Source: Ruania halotolerans
GTDB taxonomy: Bacteria > Actinomycetota > Actinomycetes > Actinomycetales > Beutenbergiaceae
Assembly (NCBI RefSeq): GCF_021049285.1
Contig: NZ_CP088017.1
Coordinates: forward strand, 1,685,380-1,749,379
Reading direction: 5' to 3'
Length of the DNA stretch: 64,000 bases
Shown here: positions 25,730-34,738 of the stretch, one piece after another
How positions within the stretch are numbered: position 1 is the stretch's first letter
Layout of the letters: each line of letters opens with the position of its first letter
Translations under genes and position numbers: made by a program
Notes under the pieces: generated by a model
Databases searched by the model: none
Told to the model about the DNA's origin: nothing
Seen by the model: only the letters and a program-made list of their open reading frames with translations

Positions 25730-26676
25730 GCGCCCCCGCCCCAGCGCTGGCTCCGCCGTCGGGCGGCTCACCCCGCCGGAAGGCGGGCCTGGGCCCGCGG
25801 CAGAAGGCCGAACGCCGCGAGGCCATCGCCCTGGTGATCCCGGCCCTGCTGCCGATCATCGTCTTCTCGATGATCCCGCTGCTGGCGGGCGTCTACCTCG
25901 GGTTCACCAACGCCACCCTCGCGCGCAACGCCGAGATCGAATTCACCGGCTTCGACAACTTCGTCCAGCTCGCCGGGGACGAGCAGTTCTGGGACTCCTT
26001 CGGCATCGGACTGGTGTGGGCCGGGTCAGTGGCCGCACTCACCGGGATCAGTGCGATCGCGCTGGCGCTGCTGCTGAACTCCAAGCTGCGGTTCAAGTCC
26101 CTCACCCGGATCATCGTGCTCATCCCATGGGCGATGCCTCCGGTGGTGACCGGGATCTTGTGGCGGATGATCTACGACGTCAACTCCGGGCCGCTGAACG
26201 CAGCGCTGAGCTGGTTCGGGATCGACAAGGTGAACTGGCTCGGCGACTTCTCCACCGCGCTGCCGGCCGTGATCGTGGTGGGCATCTGGTCCGGACTGCC
26301 GCAGACCACCGTGCTGCTGCTGGCCGGGATGCAGTCCATTCCGGGAGAGCTGCACGAGGCCGCCGCCCTGGACGGGGCGAACGCCGCGCGCCGGTTCTGG
26401 CACGTGACCCTGCCGGGCCTGGCGCCGGTGCTGATCGCCATCACCAGCATCGACTTCATCTGGAACTTCAACGACTTCGGCATCGTCTACGTGCTCACCG
26501 AGGGCGGACCGGGCGGCCAGACCATGATCCCGCCCCTGTTCACCTATCTCGAGGCCTTCCGCAACCGCGAGATCGGCTACGCCTCGGCGATGGGCGACGT
26601 GCTCGTCCTGGCGATCCTGCTGATCCTGAGCATCTACCTGGTGAACCAGTTCCGGCAGAACAAGGAAGGGCGGTGA
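25726..26676 (+). CDS. ABC transporter permease, MalF type
   Basis: GTG 25726 overlaps the LacI stop (GTGA), with GAGGGGAGGG upstream. The 316-residue product has a basic cytoplasmic N-terminus, a first helix ALVIPALLPIIVFSMIPLLA, and the EAA loop LHEAAALDGANAARRFWHVT. It is the inner-membrane channel half for the binding protein at 27553. No ATPase gene is present, so a shared ATPase is assumed. Confidence 0.87.
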   Translation: MSAPAPALAPPSGGSPRRKAGLGPRQKAERREAIALVIPALLPIIVFSMIPLLAGVYLGFTNATLARNAEIEFTGFDNFVQLAGDEQFWDSFGIGLVWAGSVAALTGISAIALALLLNSKLRFKSLTRIIVLIPWAMPPVVTGILWRMIYDVNSGPLNAALSWFGIDKVNWLGDFSTALPAVIVVGIWSGLPQTTVLLLAGMQSIPGELHEAAALDGANAARRFWHVTLPGLAPVLIAITSIDFIWNFNDFGIVYVLTEGGPGGQTMIPPLFTYLEAFRNREIGYASAMGDVLVLAILLILSIYLVNQFRQNKEGR

Positions 26677-26683
26677 TGGACAG

Positions 26684-27529
26684 ATGAACACCAACATGAA
26701 GACGCCCTTGCCGGTGACCGTGCTGCAGTACCTGGCGCTCGGCGGCTTCCTGCTCTTCCTGGGCTTCCCGGTGCTGTGGATCGTCTCCGCCTCGTTCAAA
26801 TCCTCCGCGGAGCTGAACTCCCTGAGCGCGAACCTGATCCCGAACGAGTGGGTGTTCACCAACTTCACCACCGCACTCGAGCGGCAGAACCTGCTCACCT
26901 CGGCCGGCAACTCGTTCCTGGTGGCGGTGAGCACGATGGTGATCGCCGTGATCGTCACGCTGCCGATGTCCTACGCGCTGGCCCGGCTGCGCGGGAAACT
27001 GCGCGCCGCCGGCACCGTGTGGATCCTCGCCACCCAGGTGTTCCCGCAGATCCTGATCATCATCCCGTTGTTCCTGGTGCTGCGGACGTTGATGCTGAAC
27101 GACACCCTGCTCGGGCTGATCCTGGTCTACGTCACCTTCACGCTGCCGTTCACGCTGTGGATGATGCAGGGCTACGTGGCCGCCGTGCCGCGTGAGCTCG
27201 AGGATGCCGGCTCGATGGACGGCGCCAGCCGCTTCAAGGTGCTGGTGCACATCGTGTTCCCGCTGCTGCGCCCCGGGCTGATGGCCACCGCGATGTTCAC
27301 CTTCGTCTCGGCGTGGAATGAGTTCTTCCTCGCCCTCGTGCTGCTGCAGAGCCCGGAGCTGTTCACGCTCCCGATCACGCTGCGTGCCTTCCTCGGTGCC
27401 GAAGGGCAGACCCAGTTGGGTCCGCTCGCTGCCGGTGCCGTGCTCGCGACGATTCCCTCCCTGATCGTTTTCTCCTTCCTCCAGAAGAAACTCACCGGCG
27501 GAATGCTCGCCGGTGCCGTCAAGGGCTGA
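26684..27529 (+). CDS. ABC transporter permease, MalG type
   Basis: The 281-residue product begins MNTNMKTPLPVTVLQYLALG, with the MalG hallmark IVSASFKSSAELNSL after the first helix and the EAA loop ELEDAGSMDGASRFKVLVHI. Its C-terminus reads KLTGGMLAGAVKG. It pairs with the MalF-type permease 7 bases upstream. An in-frame ATG at 26696 is a possible alternative start. Confidence 0.87.
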   Translation: MNTNMKTPLPVTVLQYLALGGFLLFLGFPVLWIVSASFKSSAELNSLSANLIPNEWVFTNFTTALERQNLLTSAGNSFLVAVSTMVIAVIVTLPMSYALARLRGKLRAAGTVWILATQVFPQILIIIPLFLVLRTLMLNDTLLGLILVYVTFTLPFTLWMMQGYVAAVPRELEDAGSMDGASRFKVLVHIVFPLLRPGLMATAMFTFVSAWNEFFLALVLLQSPELFTLPITLRAFLGAEGQTQLGPLAAGAVLATIPSLIVFSFLQKKLTGGMLAGAVKG

Positions 27530-27552
27530 CACCCCAGAAAGAGAGATTCACC

Positions 27553-28839
27553 ATGAACAGCAAGAAGAGCATCGGCGCTCTCGCGCTGCTGACGGCAGGC
27601 GCATTCGCCCTGACCGCCTGCCAGCAAGGCAGCTCCAGCGGCGGCGGTGGTGGCGGCTCCGAGGACGGTGCCGTGACGCTGCAGTTCCAGTCCCTGTCCG
27701 ACCAGCCCGCCACCCAGGAAGCGGTCAGCTCAGCGGTGGAACAGTGGAACTCGGACAACCCGGACGTGCAGGTGGAGATCATCCAGGCCGGATGGGACGG
27801 CGCCTACGACAAGCTGATCACCCAGTTCACCGGCGGCACCGCACCGGACATCGTGCACTTCGACGGCGCCTCGATCGTCTCCTTCGCGCAGGACGGCTAC
27901 CTCGCCGACCTCTCCGGCGGGCTGAGCGAGGAGCGGATCGCGGATGTGCCGCAGGGCATCTGGGACGCGGTGACCGTGAACGAGGAGATCATCGCCTACC
28001 CCTCGACCCTGCAGTCCTACATCGCCTTCGCGAACGTCGACCTGCTCGAAGAGGCCGGCGTGGAGGTCCCCACCGGGGAGACGATGACCTGGGACGAGCT
28101 GGCCGAGATTGCCGAGGCCACCACCACCGATGACGTCTACGGCATCGGCTGGGGTCTCGGTTCCCCGGCTGCGACCGTGATGACCCTCGCGCCCGGGTTC
28201 GGGGGTGACTTCTTCTCCGGTACCGGTGAGGATGTGCAGATCGAGGTCGGCGACGCCGAGCTCGAGGTGCCCGAGCGGATCCACGAGATGGCGTACGAGG
28301 ACGAGTCGCTGGACCCGGTGAGCCTGACCCAGTCCGGTTCGGACGTGCTGGCCTCCTTCTACGGTGGCACCGTGGCGATGACCGTGCAGGGCTCCTTCCA
28401 GGCCACGAACATCGCCAATGACGCCCCCGAGGGCTTCAACTGGGTGGCGCTGCCGCCGCTGGAAGGCTCCGAGGGTGCGCTGCAGGCTGTGAACCCGCAG
28501 ACCTACTCGGTCAACATCGACTCCGAGCACGTGGACGAGGCGACGGCATTCCTGGACTTCTTCGCCTCGGGGGAGACCATGGCCGCGATCGCCCAGGCCG
28601 ATGCGCTGATCCCGGCCTCGGAGTCGGCTCGTGCGGTGGTTGCTGAGGAGACCGGTGGTGAGGACGGCTGGGATCAGATCCTGGCCTCCGCCGATGGCAT
28701 GGTCGGCGCCCCGTTCCTGCAGGCCGACGGGTACGCGGAGTGGAAGGAAACCACCCTGAACCCGGCACTGCAGCAGTACCTGGGCGACCAGATCGACTCC
28801 GAGCAGCTCGCACAGCAGCTCACCGACGGCTGGGGCTGA
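27553..28839 (+). CDS. Sugar ABC transporter substrate-binding lipoprotein
   Basis: This 428-residue lipoprotein has the signal MNSKKSIGALALLTAGAFAL and lipobox LTAC, followed by a Ser/Gly linker. The mature domain is a family 1 solute-binding protein (VTLQFQSLSDQPATQEAVSS, GGTAPDIVHFDGASIVSFAQ, YPSTLQSYIAFANVDLLEEA). It is the third transporter gene of the operon, followed by a strong stem-loop that may raise its expression relative to the genes behind it. The ligand is unknown, but the downstream ADP-ribosylglycohydrolase-fold enzymes suggest an N- or O-glycosylated small molecule. Confidence 0.87.
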   Translation: MNSKKSIGALALLTAGAFALTACQQGSSSGGGGGGSEDGAVTLQFQSLSDQPATQEAVSSAVEQWNSDNPDVQVEIIQAGWDGAYDKLITQFTGGTAPDIVHFDGASIVSFAQDGYLADLSGGLSEERIADVPQGIWDAVTVNEEIIAYPSTLQSYIAFANVDLLEEAGVEVPTGETMTWDELAEIAEATTTDDVYGIGWGLGSPAATVMTLAPGFGGDFFSGTGEDVQIEVGDAELEVPERIHEMAYEDESLDPVSLTQSGSDVLASFYGGTVAMTVQGSFQATNIANDAPEGFNWVALPPLEGSEGALQAVNPQTYSVNIDSEHVDEATAFLDFFASGETMAAIAQADALIPASESARAVVAEETGGEDGWDQILASADGMVGAPFLQADGYAEWKETTLNPALQQYLGDQIDSEQLAQQLTDGWG

Positions 28840-28846
28840 GTCCCAC

Positions 28847-28879
28847 CCCGCGGCGCCCGGACCAACTGGGCGCCGCGGG
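28847..28879 (+). terminator. 12-base perfect stem-loop after the binding-protein gene
   Basis: CCCGCGGCGCCC (28847-28858) and GGGCGCCGCGGG (28868-28879) pair perfectly around a 9-base loop. There is no T run afterwards. Its place between a binding-protein gene and downstream enzymes fits an attenuator or 3'-end protection hairpin that makes binding protein more abundant than the enzymes. Confidence 0.65.
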
Positions 28880-28927
28880 CCCGCACTCGGCGGCAGAATC
28901 AACATGACGATCGAATGGAGATCCAAC

Positions 28928-30097
28928 GTGAGTTGGCTGGAAGACCGAGTGGCAGGCGTACTCGCCGGAGCCGCCGTCGGTGATGCGCTCGGCGGAGCCA
29001 CCGAGGGCTGGACCCCCGAGCAGATCGAGGAGCGCCACGGCGGCAGGGTCACCGGCATCGTCGGCCCGTTCCTGCCCGATTGGCGCACCGCACGCCCGAT
29101 TGCGCCCTATCACAAGGGCGATGGGCACGTCACCGATGACACCTTGATGACGCACGCGCTGATCGAGGTGTACGCCACTCACCACACCCACCTGGACGCC
29201 TATCACATGGCCTCCGATCTGGTGCCGCTGATGCTCGGCGAGCGCCGCTGGGTGCCCGAGCTGGAGGATGAGGCGCTCATCCTGCAGCGGGTCTTCCTCG
29301 CTGAGAAGCACCTGGTGGCCAAGCTGCATTACGGCCACGTCGACCCGCGCGAGGCCGGGGTGGGCAACATCGTCAACTGCGGCGCCACCATGTACATGGC
29401 CCCGGTGGGGCTCGTGAACGCCGGCGATCCGGCCGGCGCTTATGCCGAGGCGATCGATTTGGCCGGGGCGCATCAGGTCTCTTATGGCCGGGAGGCCGCG
29501 GGCGTGTTCGCCGCCGCCGTCGCGGCCGCACTGGTTCCCGGCACGACGGCGGAGCGTGCCGTGGACGAGGCCCGTCGCCTTGCCCATGACGGCACCCGGG
29601 CCGCGATCGACGCGGTGCTCGAGGCCGTCGCCGCGTTCCAGGCCGCCGGGGGACTGGCCGCACACGACGAACGTGAGCTGAACCGGGTGCTGCGCGCCGC
29701 AGTGGCCCCGTTCGACACCGTGGGCGAGGAGTACCGCAAGCCGGCGATGGACGCCCGGCTACCCTCCCGCACGAAGTCGATCGAGGAACTGCCGGTCGCG
29801 CTCGGCCTCGTGGTCGCGCACGACGGGGACGCGCGCGGAGCGGTGCTTGATGCGGTGAACTACGGCCGCGACGCCGATTCGATCGCCACCATGGCCGGCG
29901 CCATCTGTGGTGCGCTCGCCGGCCGGGACGCGATCCCCGCCGAGTGGGTGGACGAGGTGACCCGGGCGAGCAAACTGGACCTGGACACCGTGATCACCTC
30001 GATGCACGCCAGCGTGCGTGCCATCGCCGCCGACGACGCCCGCCGGGCCCGGCAGCGCACCGAGGCCCTGAACGCCATGCTGGAGGAATCTGCGTGA
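28928..30097 (+). CDS. ADP-ribosylglycohydrolase-fold enzyme (DraG/ARH family)
   Basis: From GTG 28928 (GGAG 7 bases upstream; ATG 28904 is the alternative) the product has 389 residues. It begins SWLEDRVAGVLAGAAVGDAL and shows both acidic metal sites of the fold: GHVTDDTLMTHALIEVY and NYGRDADSIATMAGAICGAL. Family members remove ADP-ribose from proteins, but many bacterial members sit in sugar operons and probably cleave other N- or O-glycosides. In this operon, behind a sugar transporter, a small-molecule glycosidase role is more likely than protein de-ADP-ribosylation. It is coupled to the second such gene by GTGA. Confidence 0.82.
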   Translation: MSWLEDRVAGVLAGAAVGDALGGATEGWTPEQIEERHGGRVTGIVGPFLPDWRTARPIAPYHKGDGHVTDDTLMTHALIEVYATHHTHLDAYHMASDLVPLMLGERRWVPELEDEALILQRVFLAEKHLVAKLHYGHVDPREAGVGNIVNCGATMYMAPVGLVNAGDPAGAYAEAIDLAGAHQVSYGREAAGVFAAAVAAALVPGTTAERAVDEARRLAHDGTRAAIDAVLEAVAAFQAAGGLAAHDERELNRVLRAAVAPFDTVGEEYRKPAMDARLPSRTKSIEELPVALGLVVAHDGDARGAVLDAVNYGRDADSIATMAGAICGALAGRDAIPAEWVDEVTRASKLDLDTVITSMHASVRAIAADDARRARQRTEALNAMLEESA

Positions 30098-31572
30098 GAC
30101 TCACCTGGGCCCAGCCCGAGGACCTCGTCGCCCATGAGCTGGTGGCGCTGGCCGAACAGGGCGCCGACTCTGCGGCGCTCGAATCGGTGGCCCGCCGGTG
30201 GGAGGCTGCTGGTGGGTCGCTGCAGCCGGAGCGCTCCGGGGCGAGCGCCGAGGCGGCGGACCCCCAGCTGCGGCTGATCGCCCGCCAGGTGCTCGCCCAG
30301 CTGGCCGAGCTGGACACCACCGACCCGGCCGAACCTGATGACTGGGCGGACATCGCTGCTCAGATCACCGGGGAGATCGAAGGTACGCCCGCCGCAGGGG
30401 AGCGGGCGAGTTTCGATCGGGTGGCCGGTGCCTGGTGGGGCCGCTCCGTCGGCTGCCTGCTCGGCAAGCCGGTGGAGAAGATCCCCCGCGAGGGGATCGA
30501 GGAGATCGCGCGCGCGACCGGCAACTGGCCGATCCGCAGCTACTTCACCGCCCGCGGTCTGCCGGAGGACGTGGCGGCCCGGTGGCCGTGGAACCGCCGC
30601 TCGGCGCCCACCTCGCTGGTGGAGAACATCGACGGCATGCCCGAGGACGACGACCTCAACTTCCCGCTGCTGGCTCTGGACCTGCTGGAGACCCACGGGG
30701 ACGGGCTGACGACGAGTGACGTCGCGCAGTCCTGGCTGGCGAACCTGCCCGGCGGGCGCGTGTTCACCGCCGAGCGGGCCGCCTACCGCAACCTCCTCGA
30801 CGCCCGCGCGATCACCGAGACCGGGGCGTGCGAGACCGCCACGCATCTGAACCCGTTCCGGGAATGGATCGGCGCCCTCATCCGGGCCGACGTCTACGGC
30901 TGGGCCCACCCCGGCGACGTCTACGCCGCCGCCCGGCTCGCCTGGGTGGATGCCCGCCTGAGCCACACCCGCAACGGCATCTACGGCGCCATGTGGGCCG
31001 CCGCCCTGTGCTCGGCCTCCCTGGTGAGCACGAGCGTGGACGAGGTGCTGGATGCAGCCGAATCCGTGCTGCCCCCGGCCTCCCGGCTGCTCGAGGCCGT
31101 CCGCTCCGGCCGTGCGGCAGGTGAGGACCTGCGCGAGGGCCGCATCGACGACGAGGAAGCACTCGACGCCCTGCAGGCCCAGTACGGTCACCTGCACTGG
31201 GTGCACACGCTGAACAACGCGGCCCTGATCGCCATGGCCGTGGCTGCCTCGGGCACCGCTCCCAGTCCCGCCGCCGGCACCGGCCCCGCACCCACCGGGG
31301 GTGAGGTTGCCGTCGATGATCGGCCCATCACCGACGTCAACTTCACCCGCGGCATCACCCTCGCCGTAGCCGCCGGCTGGGACACCGACTCCGCCGGCGC
31401 CACCGTCGGCTCCGTCCTCGGCGCCCTGACTGGCAAGTCCGGTCTCGACCCTGCCTGGACCGATCCCCTGCACGGCCGCCTGCACACCTCCCTGCCCGGC
31501 CCGCAGACCCATGAGCTGGACGAGCTCGCCTCCCGCACCCACACGCTGTCTGATCGGATGATGACCTCATGA
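30094..31572 (+). CDS. Second, divergent ADP-ribosylglycohydrolase-fold protein
   Basis: GTG 30094 overlaps the previous stop. The 492-residue product has a helical N-terminal extension of about 120 residues (EDLVAHELVALAEQGADSAA) before the fold starts at FDRVAGAWWGRSVGCLLGKP. Metal-site motifs are MPEDDDLNFPLLALDLLE and AAGWDTDSAGATVGSVLGAL, so the acidic residues are kept while the surrounding sequence differs from its neighbour. Low-complexity Pro/Ala stretch near 405-420. Two unlike copies in one operon suggest two glycosidic bonds, or a complex with one subunit altered for recognition. Confidence 0.8.
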   Translation: MRLTWAQPEDLVAHELVALAEQGADSAALESVARRWEAAGGSLQPERSGASAEAADPQLRLIARQVLAQLAELDTTDPAEPDDWADIAAQITGEIEGTPAAGERASFDRVAGAWWGRSVGCLLGKPVEKIPREGIEEIARATGNWPIRSYFTARGLPEDVAARWPWNRRSAPTSLVENIDGMPEDDDLNFPLLALDLLETHGDGLTTSDVAQSWLANLPGGRVFTAERAAYRNLLDARAITETGACETATHLNPFREWIGALIRADVYGWAHPGDVYAAARLAWVDARLSHTRNGIYGAMWAAALCSASLVSTSVDEVLDAAESVLPPASRLLEAVRSGRAAGEDLREGRIDDEEALDALQAQYGHLHWVHTLNNAALIAMAVAASGTAPSPAAGTGPAPTGGEVAVDDRPITDVNFTRGITLAVAAGWDTDSAGATVGSVLGALTGKSGLDPAWTDPLHGRLHTSLPGPQTHELDELASRTHTLSDRMMTS

Positions 31573-33551
31573 GCGGCGGCTTCGACCCCCTCGTCCCACG
31601 CCCCCTCGACCTCCCCACCGAGGTCCCGCTGACCGGCGACCTCACAAGTGGCGAAGTTGCCGAGGCGCTGGATGAGGCGAAGATCCTCGCCGCCCCCGGC
31701 ACCCAGACCGACCCGCCCGACCAGGCCACCCTGGACGCTTGGCGCAAGCAGCTCCACGCCTGGCGCTCCGGCGCTCTCGCCCGGTACGGCACGCCCACCC
31801 GCTATGACGCCTCGGAAGCCCAGTGGGCCAACCGCTGCTTCACCGTGGCGCAGACCTGGCTGTGGGATGAGTTGTTCTTCGACTTCGAGCGTCAGGCCTT
31901 CACCCCGGAGCGGTTCCTCGCCGACGCCCAGGAACGCTTCGGCGGCCTCGACGGCGTCGTGCTCTGGCACGCCTACCCGATCATCGGCATCGACGAGCGC
32001 AACCAATGGGACTTCTATCGGATACCGGGCCTGGCCGAGGCCGCCGCCACCCTGCATGAGCACGGGGTCGCGGTGTTCGTCGACTACAACCCGTGGGATA
32101 CCGGCACCCGCCGCACCGGCAACACCGACGCCGAAGATCTCGCCACCGTGGTCCGCCACCTGAACGCCGACGGCGTCTTCCTCGACACCCTGAAGAAGGC
32201 CGACCCGGAGTTCGTGGCCGCGATGGAGGCGGCGCGCCCGGGCATCGGCCTGGAGGGGGAGTCGAAGCTGGTGACCGAGCGGGTCGCCGACCACGCACTC
32301 TCCTGGGCGCAGTGGTTCGCCGACTCCGAGATCCCTGGGGTGCTGCGGGCGCGGTGGTTCGAGCGCCGGCACATGCAGCACCACATCCGCCGCTGGAACC
32401 GCGACCATGCCGCCGAGCTGCGCTCTGCCTGGCTGAACGGCGTCGGCGTGATGGTCTGGGAGGTCGTCTTCGGCGTCTGGGTGGGCTGGAACGACCGCGA
32501 CGCCGCCACCCTGCGCCGGATGCTCCCCGTGCAACGCGCCATGCACCGCTGGCTCACCGACGGCGAGTGGACCCCGTTGGCCGTGTGCGAGCCGCCCGTG
32601 TTCGCCTCGACGTTCGAGCTCGACGGCGTCACCCTCTACACGTTGGTCAACACCAGCGACGAGGACGTCACCTACGCTTCCGGCCCCGGCACGTGGGTCA
32701 CCTTCGACGGCCCGCTCCAGCACGGGGAGGCCGAGGTGATCGTGCCCGCCCAGGGCGTGGCAGCGCTGGTTCATCTCTCCGAGGGCGCAGCACTACCCGC
32801 CGAGGTCGCTGATGTTCACTTTGAGCCGCCCGTTCGCGACTCCTCGTTCCCGCACCGGTGCGCGGTGCGGCTCAGCGCACCTTCCTGGACCGGCCCGACG
32901 GCGGAGCCCGCCACCGTGTCGGCGTTGCGTGCCGATGTAGTCGAGGTCCCCGCCGGCGAGCACGTCCTCACCGTCCGGCACCGCCAGCGCGAGACCGGCA
33001 TGTATGACGGCGCCCCGTACGTGGAGGAGTGGAAGCCCCTCCCGCCGCGCCTGCACGACCAGCGCACGCTCGAGCGCGTAGTGCAGATTCCCGACGGCGT
33101 CCGGGTAGCCTCCTGGGAGGTCTCGGCCGCCGAGTACGCCCAGTTCCTCAAGGCCATCGGCGAGGCACCGGACTCCGACGTCGATCCGGCTGCTGACCAT
33201 CCGGCGACGGGCGCTACCTTCGCCCGTGCCCGCGAGTTCGCCGCCTGGGCCGGTGGCCGATTGCCTACCGAGGACGAGTGGCAGTTGGCTGCGACTCGGT
33301 ACGGGTTCGAGCGCCGCACCCCTGCAGTGTGGAACTGGACCGAGTCGGAGCACTCGGATGGGCGCACCCGGTTCGTGATGCTCAAGGGCGGCGCCGAGCA
33401 CAAGAGTGAAGGCTCGGACTGGTACGTCGATGGGGGAGTGCAGTCCCCGGAGTTCGCGCTGAAGTTCCTGTTGCCCGGGCTGGGCGTGGACGCCTCGCCA
33501 TCGATCGGGTTCCGAGTCTGTTGGGACGCTGCCGAAAGGGAGCAACACTGA
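31569..33551 (+). CDS. Glycosidase-like protein fused to a formylglycine-generating-enzyme (FGE-sulfatase) domain
   Basis: The 660-residue product starts at ATG 31569 (ATGA overlap). Residues about 90-330 look like a TIM-barrel glycoside-hydrolase-like domain (LDGVVLWHAYPIIGID, GVAVFVDYNPWDTGTRRTG, DGVFLDTLKKADPEF, GIGLEGESKLV), with possible acids at the D and E of these blocks. A beta-rich region follows at about 340-400. The C-terminal 190 residues resemble FGE/SUMF1-like lectin-fold domains (VASWEVSAAEYAQFLKAI, ARAREFAAWAGGRLPTEDEW, NWTESEHSDGRTRFVMLKGG, SIGFRVC). The paired active-site Cys of true sulfatase-activating enzymes are not evident, so the domain may bind ligand rather than make formylglycine. 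Confidence 0.65.
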   Translation: MSGGFDPLVPRPLDLPTEVPLTGDLTSGEVAEALDEAKILAAPGTQTDPPDQATLDAWRKQLHAWRSGALARYGTPTRYDASEAQWANRCFTVAQTWLWDELFFDFERQAFTPERFLADAQERFGGLDGVVLWHAYPIIGIDERNQWDFYRIPGLAEAAATLHEHGVAVFVDYNPWDTGTRRTGNTDAEDLATVVRHLNADGVFLDTLKKADPEFVAAMEAARPGIGLEGESKLVTERVADHALSWAQWFADSEIPGVLRARWFERRHMQHHIRRWNRDHAAELRSAWLNGVGVMVWEVVFGVWVGWNDRDAATLRRMLPVQRAMHRWLTDGEWTPLAVCEPPVFASTFELDGVTLYTLVNTSDEDVTYASGPGTWVTFDGPLQHGEAEVIVPAQGVAALVHLSEGAALPAEVADVHFEPPVRDSSFPHRCAVRLSAPSWTGPTAEPATVSALRADVVEVPAGEHVLTVRHRQRETGMYDGAPYVEEWKPLPPRLHDQRTLERVVQIPDGVRVASWEVSAAEYAQFLKAIGEAPDSDVDPAADHPATGATFARAREFAAWAGGRLPTEDEWQLAATRYGFERRTPAVWNWTESEHSDGRTRFVMLKGGAEHKSEGSDWYVDGGVQSPEFALKFLLPGLGVDASPSIGFRVCWDAAEREQH

Positions 33552-34738
33552 TGAGTACTCCGCTCGATGACCTGTTGGTAGTGGATGCGTCCACGCTGTT
33601 CGCCGGCCCGATGGCGGCGATGCACCTGGGCGACATGGGCGCCCGGGTGATCAAGGTGGAGCACCCGCAGCGCCCGGACCCCTCGCGTGGGCACGGCCCG
33701 TCGAAGGACGGGGAGAACCTGTGGTGGAAGACTCTCGGTCGCAACAAGGAGACCGTCACACTAGACCTGCACACCCCCGGTGGCGTGGAGGCGTTCCTGC
33801 GCCTGGCCGAGCGGGCGGATGTGGTGATCGAGAACTTCCGCCCTGGCACCCTGGAGAAGTGGGGGCTCGGGTACGAACAGCTGTCGGCGAAGAACCCGGG
33901 GCTCGTGCTGGCACGAGTGACCGGCTTCGGGCAGAAGGGCCCGTACCGCTCACGCCCAGGCTTCGGCACCCTCGCGGAGGCGATGAGCGGCTTCGCCGCG
34001 ATGACCGGCGAACCCGACGGCCCGCCCACGCTGCCGCCGTTCGGCCTGGCCGACGGGATCGCGTCCTTGACCACGGCGTATGCGGTGATGACCGCGCTGC
34101 ACCACCGAGCCCGCATCGGTACGGGGCAGGAGTTGGATATCGCGATCATCGAGCCGATCCTGGCGATGCTCGGTCCGCAGATCACCCGCTGGGACCAGTT
34201 GGGCACGGTGCAGCCGCGCACGGGGAATCGGTCGGCGAACAACGCCCCGCGCAACGCCTACCTGACGGCGGACGCGAAGTGGGTGGCGGTGAGTACGAGT
34301 GCGCAGTCGATCGCCGAGCGGGTGATGGAACTGGTCGGCCGGCCCGAGCTGACGTGCGAGGACTGGTTCGCCACCGGCGCCGGGCGTGCACACCATGCCG
34401 ATGAGCTGGACGAAGCGGTGGGGGCGTGGATCGCAGAGCGCTCCCGCGATGAGGTGGTGGCCGAGTTCGAACGGGTGCACGCCGCGGTCGCGCCGATCTA
34501 CGACGCCGGCGACATCATGGCCGACCCCCACTTCCAAGAGCTCGGCACCATTTACGGCATCGAGGACCCGGTGCTCGGTGAGATGAAGATGCAGGGCCCG
34601 ATCTTCCGGATGTCCGATGCGGAGTCGCGGATCGCTTGGACCGGCCGCACGCCGGGCGCGGATACCGAAGCTCTGCTGGGGGAGTTGGGCTTCTCCGCGC
34701 GGGAGATCGCGGATATGCGGGAGGAGGGCGCATGCTGA
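33551..34738 (+). CDS. CoA transferase, CaiB/BaiF (class III) family
   Basis: From ATG 33551, overlapping the previous stop by one base, the product has 395 residues. Typical family blocks are DLLVVDASTLFAGPMAAMHL, DMGARVIKVEHPQRPDP, NKETVTLDLHTPGGVEAFL, ADVVIENFRPGTLEKWGLGY and NRSANNAPRNAYLTADAKWV. These enzymes move CoA between carboxylic acids. Its start in a sugar-type operon next to a CoA-ester lyase suggests that a dicarboxylic or hydroxy acid released from the imported compound is activated here and then cleaved. Donor and acceptor are unknown. Confidence 0.88.
   Translation: MSTPLDDLLVVDASTLFAGPMAAMHLGDMGARVIKVEHPQRPDPSRGHGPSKDGENLWWKTLGRNKETVTLDLHTPGGVEAFLRLAERADVVIENFRPGTLEKWGLGYEQLSAKNPGLVLARVTGFGQKGPYRSRPGFGTLAEAMSGFAAMTGEPDGPPTLPPFGLADGIASLTTAYAVMTALHHRARIGTGQELDIAIIEPILAMLGPQITRWDQLGTVQPRTGNRSANNAPRNAYLTADAKWVAVSTSAQSIAERVMELVGRPELTCEDWFATGAGRAHHADELDEAVGAWIAERSRDEVVAEFERVHAAVAPIYDAGDIMADPHFQELGTIYGIEDPVLGEMKMQGPIFRMSDAESRIAWTGRTPGADTEALLGELGFSAREIADMREEGAC

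Noticed and set aside
29860-31542. 560-codon open frame on the minus strand opposite the second DraG-fold gene
   Set aside because: It is antisense to two well-supported overlapping genes, its product is Gly/Ala/Val-rich without motifs, and long antisense frames are expected in high-GC DNA.
31188-32774. 528-codon minus-strand frame opposite the GH/FGE fusion
   Set aside because: Overlaps three coupled plus-strand genes and has low-complexity composition.
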